From contig JAISCH010000134.1 in NCBI GenBank assembly GCA_031265725.1, forward strand, positions 1 to 9,620: a stretch of 9,620 bases of DNA, read 5' to 3'. The translations under genes and the position numbers were made by a program. This DNA comes from Propionibacteriaceae bacterium. Lineage in GTDB: Bacteria; Actinomycetota; Actinomycetes; Propionibacteriales; Propionibacteriaceae. Under the pieces are notes generated by a model. It did not search any database, was not told the origin of the DNA, and worked only from the letters and a program-made list of their open reading frames with translations. Below, in pieces: positions 6,423-9,620 of this stretch (positions are counted from its first letter, which is position 1; every line of letters begins with the position of its first letter).

Positions 6423-6710
6423 ACCAGCACTTCCACTCCAGTGTCTTGCTTCAGATTAGTCACAGCTCCCGGTGCTGACAAAAAATCTGCTGCCCGAGCC
6501 TTGTCGCTGAAGAATCCTCGATTCAAGCACTTCCACCTATGCCTGATTATGCCAGCCATCCAGCGGTCGCGCTGAAGAATCTGCGGAGTTTGACCCCGGC
6601 TGACCCCGTGCTGCTGCGGATGAGCCAGATTGGGAAACAACCAAAGGTTGCGCTCACAGCAGATCGCAACTTCCAGGACAAGGTTTTAACCTCATAGCGA
6701 AGGAACTTCA
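6423..6710. promoter_or_regulatory. Divergent control region between the Lrp-type regulator and ald
   Basis: This 288-bp stretch has no gene and is less GC-rich than its surroundings. Besides the regulator's promoter it holds a 12-bp direct repeat, CGCTGAAGAATC, at 6505-6516 and 6570-6581 (65 bp apart); an inverted repeat GTTGCG-N12-CGCAAC at 6647-6670; the small palindrome AGGTT-TT-AACCT at 6681-6692; and TGACCCCG repeated in tandem at 6591 and 6601. Repeats spaced over several helical turns suit an Lrp-type octamer, but none was matched to a known consensus. The ald promoter was not identified with confidence; TTCAAG-N17-GATTAT (6522-6550) is a weak candidate. Confidence 0.5.
6453..6481 (-). 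promoter_or_regulatory. Predicted promoter of the Lrp/AsnC-type regulator gene
   Basis: On the minus strand TTGTCA (6481-6476) and TAATCT (6458-6453) are separated by exactly 17 nt, a good housekeeping-type promoter. The predicted start near 6446 gives a leader of about 25 nt before the GTG at 6422. The -10 hexamer is the same as that of the glycyl radical enzyme promoter. Confidence 0.6.
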
Positions 6711-7829
6711 ATGAAGGTCGGTATCCCGAAAGAAATCAAGAGCCAGGAGAACCGGGTGGCCATCACCCCTTCTGGCGTACACCACCTGGCCCAGCGGGGC
6801 CACAATGTGCTGGTCGAGGCCGGGGCCGGTGTCGGCTCAGGTATCACCGACGAGGATTACGCCGATGCTGGCGCGACCCTGCTCAAATCCGCCGCAGACG
6901 TATGGGGCGAGGCGGAACTCCTCGTCAAAGTCAAGGAGCCGATAGCTGCTGAGTACCCGTATCTGCGCGCGGATCAGATCGTCTTCACCTACCTGCACCT
7001 GGCAGCGGACAAAGCTCAGACCGACGCTCTGACGAATTCCGGCACCACTGCCATCGCCTACGAGACGGTGCAGACCGACAACGGCCAATTGCCGCTGCTG
7101 GCCCCGATGAGCGAGGTCGCCGGACGACTCTCGACCCTAGTCGGCGCGCACTCGTTGCTGAAACATCTCGGCGGCAACGGCACGCTGATCAGCGGCGTGC
7201 CTACTGTGGCACCGGCCAAGGTCGTCGTTATCGGCGCTGGCACTGCTGGCCAGAACGCGGCCCGAGTGGCCTGGGGCATGCGGGCCGACGTCACCATCAT
7301 GGACGTCAACCTGGCGTTGCTGGCCCAGCTCGACACCGAATTCCACGGTCAGGCCAAGACGTTGTTCTCCACCGCGTACTCCATCGAGCGCGCCATCGTT
7401 GACGCCGACCTCATCATCGGCTCGGTGCTCATCCCTGGTGCCCGTGCGCCCAAGCTGGTCACCAATGCGATGATCGCCAAGGCCAAGCCCGGCTCAGTGT
7501 TCGTGGACATCGCCGTCGACCAGGGCGGATGCTTCGAGGACACCCATCCCACCACGCACAGCGATCCGGTCTTCCCGGTGCACAACTCGTTGATCTACGC
7601 GGTGGCAAATATGCCTGGCGCGGTCCCGGTCACTTCTACCTACGCGCTGACGAATGCCACCCTGGGCTACATCACCCAGATCGCTGACAACGGCTGGCGG
7701 GGCGCTCTGCTCAAGAACAAGGTGCTGGCTCGTGGCCTCTCCACCTATCAGGGCAAGTTGACCAGCGCTCCAGTCGCAGAGGCTTGGGGCTATGACTCGA
7801 TCACTATCGACTCGGCGCTGAACGGCTAG
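6711..7829 (+). CDS. ald: Alanine dehydrogenase
   Basis: It catalyses reversible NAD-dependent deamination of L-alanine to pyruvate and ammonium in the cytosol. The length of 372 residues is standard, and key residues match M. tuberculosis Ald numbering: Arg15 and Lys75 for pyruvate binding, catalytic His96 in FTYLHL, Ser134 in APMSEVAGR, the NAD-binding VVVIGAGTAGQNAA (171-184) with Asp198 ending the second strand (TIMDVN), catalytic Asp270 in VDIAVDQGGC, and Asn300 in YAVANMPGAVPVTST. The dinucleotide loop reads GAGTAG where GAG/GGG-VVG is commoner, a mild variation. The ATG is supported by AAGGA 6 nt upstream. It precedes a CycA-type permease gene by 91 bp and diverges from an Lrp-family regulator gene, so it probably serves alanine use as carbon or nitrogen source, or NADH balance. 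No damage is seen. Confidence 0.97.
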   Translation: MKVGIPKEIKSQENRVAITPSGVHHLAQRGHNVLVEAGAGVGSGITDEDYADAGATLLKSAADVWGEAELLVKVKEPIAAEYPYLRADQIVFTYLHLAADKAQTDALTNSGTTAIAYETVQTDNGQLPLLAPMSEVAGRLSTLVGAHSLLKHLGGNGTLISGVPTVAPAKVVVIGAGTAGQNAARVAWGMRADVTIMDVNLALLAQLDTEFHGQAKTLFSTAYSIERAIVDADLIIGSVLIPGARAPKLVTNAMIAKAKPGSVFVDIAVDQGGCFEDTHPTTHSDPVFPVHNSLIYAVANMPGAVPVTSTYALTNATLGYITQIADNGWRGALLKNKVLARGLSTYQGKLTSAPVAEAWGYDSITIDSALNG

Positions 7830-7840
7830 CTGCCGAAAAT

Positions 7841-7886
7841 GGCTTTCGCGCCGGGCGGCAACGGCTTTCACTGCCCGGCGCGAGCC
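7841..7886 (+). terminator. GC-rich hairpin between ald and cycA (terminator or attenuator)
   Basis: TCGCGCCGGGC (7846-7856) pairs perfectly over 11 bp with GCCCGGCGCGA (7873-7883), extendable by two inner pairs and by GGC/GCC outside (7841-7843 with 7884-7886, two bulged bases). No T-run follows. It begins about 11 bp after the ald stop. It may end part of the ald transcripts, stabilise the ald mRNA 3' end, or lower permease expression relative to ald. Confidence 0.65.
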
Positions 7887-7920
7887 AGCCTGCTATACCC
7901 ACCGAGACAAAGGAGTTTTC

Positions 7921-9390
7921 GTGTCTTTAACTTCCAGAGAATTATCCGAGTCGTCAGTAGAACAGACTGACTCATTATTCAACATCGCAAGCGATGCCAA
8001 CAAGCTCGAACGCGGGCTGGGCAACCGCCACCTGCAAATGATCGCCATTGGCGGTGCTATCGGCACTGGCCTCTTCATGGGTTCGGGGAAGACGTTGAGC
8101 CTTTCCGGACCTTCCATCTTCTTCATTTACGCCATCATCGGCGGCTTCCTCTACTTCCTCATGCGTGCCATGGGAGAGATGTTGCTGTCGAATCTGGGCT
8201 ACAAATCTTTCCGCGACATCGTTGAGGACATGCTTGGCCCCTGGGCCGGATTCTTCGCCGGTTGGACGTACTGGTTCTGCTGGGTGGTGATCGGAATGGC
8301 CGATCTGGTGGCAGTGACCAGCTATGTGACGTGGTGGTGGCCGGAATGCCCCAAATTCATCCCAGCCGTGCTGATGGTGCTGTTCCTGCTCGGATTGAAC
8401 CTGGTCGCGGTGAAGCTCTTCGGCGAGATCGAATTCTGGTTCGCGCTGATCAAGATCGTGGCTATCGTCGCCCTCATCGGCACGGCGGTGCTCATGGTGG
8501 TCAACGGCTTCGTCTCGCCTGCCTCGGCCAACTATCCCGAGGGGGCGCAGGCCTCGTTCTTGAACATCTTGAATCTGGACGGAGGCGGGCTCTTCCCCAA
8601 CGGCATAACCGGCTTCCTCGCCGGATTCCAGATCGCCTTCTACGCCTTCCTCGGCATCGAATTAGTCGGCACGGCTGCTGCTGAGACGAAGGATCCGCAA
8701 AAGACGCTGCCGAAAGCAGTCAATGCCATCCCGATCCGGGTCTGCCTGTTCTACATCTGCGCGCTGGCCGCCATCCTGTGCGTCACGCCCTGGAAGGATG
8801 TCGATCCAGCTATCAGCCCGTTCGTGAATATGTTCTCCCTCACCGGATTGGCTATCGCCGCCTCGGTGATCAATTTCGTGGTGCTGACTTCGGCGGCCTC
8901 TTCGGCCAACAGCGGCATCTACTCGAACTCGCGGATGCTCTTTGGGCTGGCGGAGAGCAGCAAAGCTCCCAAGGCGCTGGGGAGGCTGTCCGCCTCGAAG
9001 GTGCCCGCGAACGCGTTGATCTTCTCCTGTGCCTGTGTGATCCCTGGAATCGGCTTCCTCTACGCCACGGACTCGATCATCGAGGCCTTCACTTACGCGA
9101 CCACAGTGGCCTCGGTGCTCTTCGTCTTCGTTTGGACGCTCATCATCGTTTCCTACCTGGTCTACCGGAAGCGTTCGCCCCAGTTGCACGAGAGGTCGAC
9201 CTACAAGATGCCGTTCGGCATCCCCATGAGCTGGGCGGTGATCGTTTTCTTCGCCGCGCTGCTCGTCATCCTCGCCCTAGATGAGGCGACCCTGATAGCT
9301 ATGGCCCTGACCCCGATCTGGTTCGTCGCCCTAGCCATCGCCTACGTCGTCCACCTGAAGCGCGCCAAAGCCCACGGCGGGGCCATCTGA
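7921..9390 (+). CDS. cycA: CycA-type D-serine/D-alanine/glycine permease (APC superfamily, AAT family)
   Basis: This integral membrane proton symporter imports small neutral amino acids, probably D-alanine, glycine and D-serine, possibly L-alanine. It has 489 residues and about 12 hydrophobic segments, close to E. coli CycA (about 470), with a slightly longer polar N-terminus. It shares many long blocks with E. coli CycA as remembered: NRHLQMIAIGGAIGTGLFMGSGKT (35-58), MRAMGEMLLSNL (81-92), GPWAGFFAGWTYWFCWVV (106-123), GIELVGTAAAETKDPQKTLPKAV (245-267), ASVINFVVLTSAASSANSGIYSNSRMLFGLA (314-344) and SYLVYRKRSPQLHERSTYKMP near the C-terminus. The GTG start has AAAGGAG 5 nt upstream. It follows ald, with a hairpin between, and is closed by a strong terminator, so ald and cycA likely form one unit for alanine uptake and breakdown. 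Substrate range is inferred from homology. Confidence 0.93.
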   Translation: MSLTSRELSESSVEQTDSLFNIASDANKLERGLGNRHLQMIAIGGAIGTGLFMGSGKTLSLSGPSIFFIYAIIGGFLYFLMRAMGEMLLSNLGYKSFRDIVEDMLGPWAGFFAGWTYWFCWVVIGMADLVAVTSYVTWWWPECPKFIPAVLMVLFLLGLNLVAVKLFGEIEFWFALIKIVAIVALIGTAVLMVVNGFVSPASANYPEGAQASFLNILNLDGGGLFPNGITGFLAGFQIAFYAFLGIELVGTAAAETKDPQKTLPKAVNAIPIRVCLFYICALAAILCVTPWKDVDPAISPFVNMFSLTGLAIAASVINFVVLTSAASSANSGIYSNSRMLFGLAESSKAPKALGRLSASKVPANALIFSCACVIPGIGFLYATDSIIEAFTYATTVASVLFVFVWTLIIVSYLVYRKRSPQLHERSTYKMPFGIPMSWAVIVFFAALLVILALDEATLIAMALTPIWFVALAIAYVVHLKRAKAHGGAI

Positions 9391-9414
9391 CGTTTCGTCG
9401 TTCTTCCAACACCC

Positions 9415-9453
9415 AGTCCAGGGTCGGCCCTCCCCGGCCGGTCCTGGACTTTT
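9415..9453 (+). terminator. Intrinsic terminator after cycA
   Basis: AGTCCAGG (9415-9422) pairs with CCTGGACT (9443-9450), and the stem continues inward through two G-T pairs and CGGCC/GGCCG (9425-9429 with 9436-9440). This gives about 15 bp closing a 6-nt loop, followed by a short T-run (9450-9453). It lies 25 bp after the permease stop, between convergent genes, and closes the ald-cycA unit. Confidence 0.85.
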
Positions 9454-9540
9454 GGCCAAGCTGGCCTGTGTTTGGTCAAGTTGGCCCGTGCCAACTGGGC
9501 AAGAGCCGCGTCTCACGGGCGAGAGTCACGTCTCAGTAGG
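9451..9540. repeat. Imperfect 20-bp period repeats after the terminator
   Basis: TTTGGCCAAGCTGGCCTGTG (9451-9470) is followed by a second copy (9471-9490) identical at 17 of 20 positions. A different pair, AGAGCCGCGTCTCA (9502-9515) and AGAGTCACGTCTCA (9522-9535), also has a 20-bp period and matches at 12 of 14. No gene is evident. The motifs loosely resemble the reverse complement of the repeats at 2272-2377. Confidence 0.55.
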
Positions 9541-9550
9541 ACGGCGGCGC

Positions 9551-9620
9551 TCAGAGCACCTGTCCGGGATGGTAGCTGGCCCCCGCCGGATAGCGGGCGG
9601 CCCACTCGGCTGCTCTCGCG
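9551..9620 (-). CDS. C-terminal end of an unidentified protein (gene continues beyond window)
   Basis: Reading leftward from the right edge, one minus-strand frame is open for about 22 codons and ends in TGA at 9553-9551. It reads ARAAEWAARYPAGASYHPGQVL, whose composition is plausible for a protein C-terminus and uses G/C-ending codons mostly. Its position, converging on cycA with a strong terminator between, fits a real gene. No family can be named from so short a piece, and a chance open frame is possible in GC-rich DNA. Confidence 0.45.
   Translation of the reverse strand, partial: ARAAEWAARYPAGASYHPGQVL

Overview
The window looks like chromosome from a high-GC Gram-positive bacterium, probably an actinobacterium. 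The reasons are strong G/C bias at third codon positions, GTG starts, AGGAG-type ribosome binding sites, and a 372-residue alanine dehydrogenase whose key residues fall at the numbering known from Mycobacterium tuberculosis Ald. An oxygen-sensitive glycyl radical enzyme suggests anaerobic or facultatively anaerobic growth. No RNA genes, insertion sequences, CRISPR arrays or phage genes were seen.

Region 1 (1-5855) reads as one regulon. A sugar-type ABC transporter lipoprotein (minus strand, running off the left edge) lies downstream of a LacI-family repressor gene (minus strand). Diverging from the repressor is a two-gene unit (plus strand) encoding a glycyl radical enzyme and its radical-SAM activating enzyme, overlapping by 14 nt. 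Almost the same 16-bp palindrome (core CCGAAACGTTTCGG) sits just downstream of a plausible promoter in front of both the transporter gene and the glycyl radical enzyme gene. The simplest reading is that the LacI protein represses both until a sugar or sugar-like ligand is imported, and that the radical enzyme acts on that compound or a product of it. The enzyme has a single Cys-x-Glu active-site motif rather than the Cys-Cys pair of pyruvate formate-lyase. It is therefore more likely an eliminase, dehydratase, decarboxylase or other C-x-E type enzyme, and its substrate cannot be read from the sequence. This is the part of the window most likely to be an undescribed pathway.

Region 2 (5940-9453) is an amino acid module. 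An Lrp/AsnC-family regulator (minus) diverges from alanine dehydrogenase (ald) and a CycA-type D-serine/D-alanine/glycine permease (plus). It would import alanine or related amino acids and deaminate L-alanine to pyruvate, ammonium and NADH. A strong GC hairpin lies between ald and cycA, and a textbook intrinsic terminator follows cycA.

The right edge (9551-9620) holds what appears to be the C-terminal end of another minus-strand gene. Short degenerate repeats occur in the intergenic spaces near 2260-2380 and 9451-9540, with a trace near 5871-5884.
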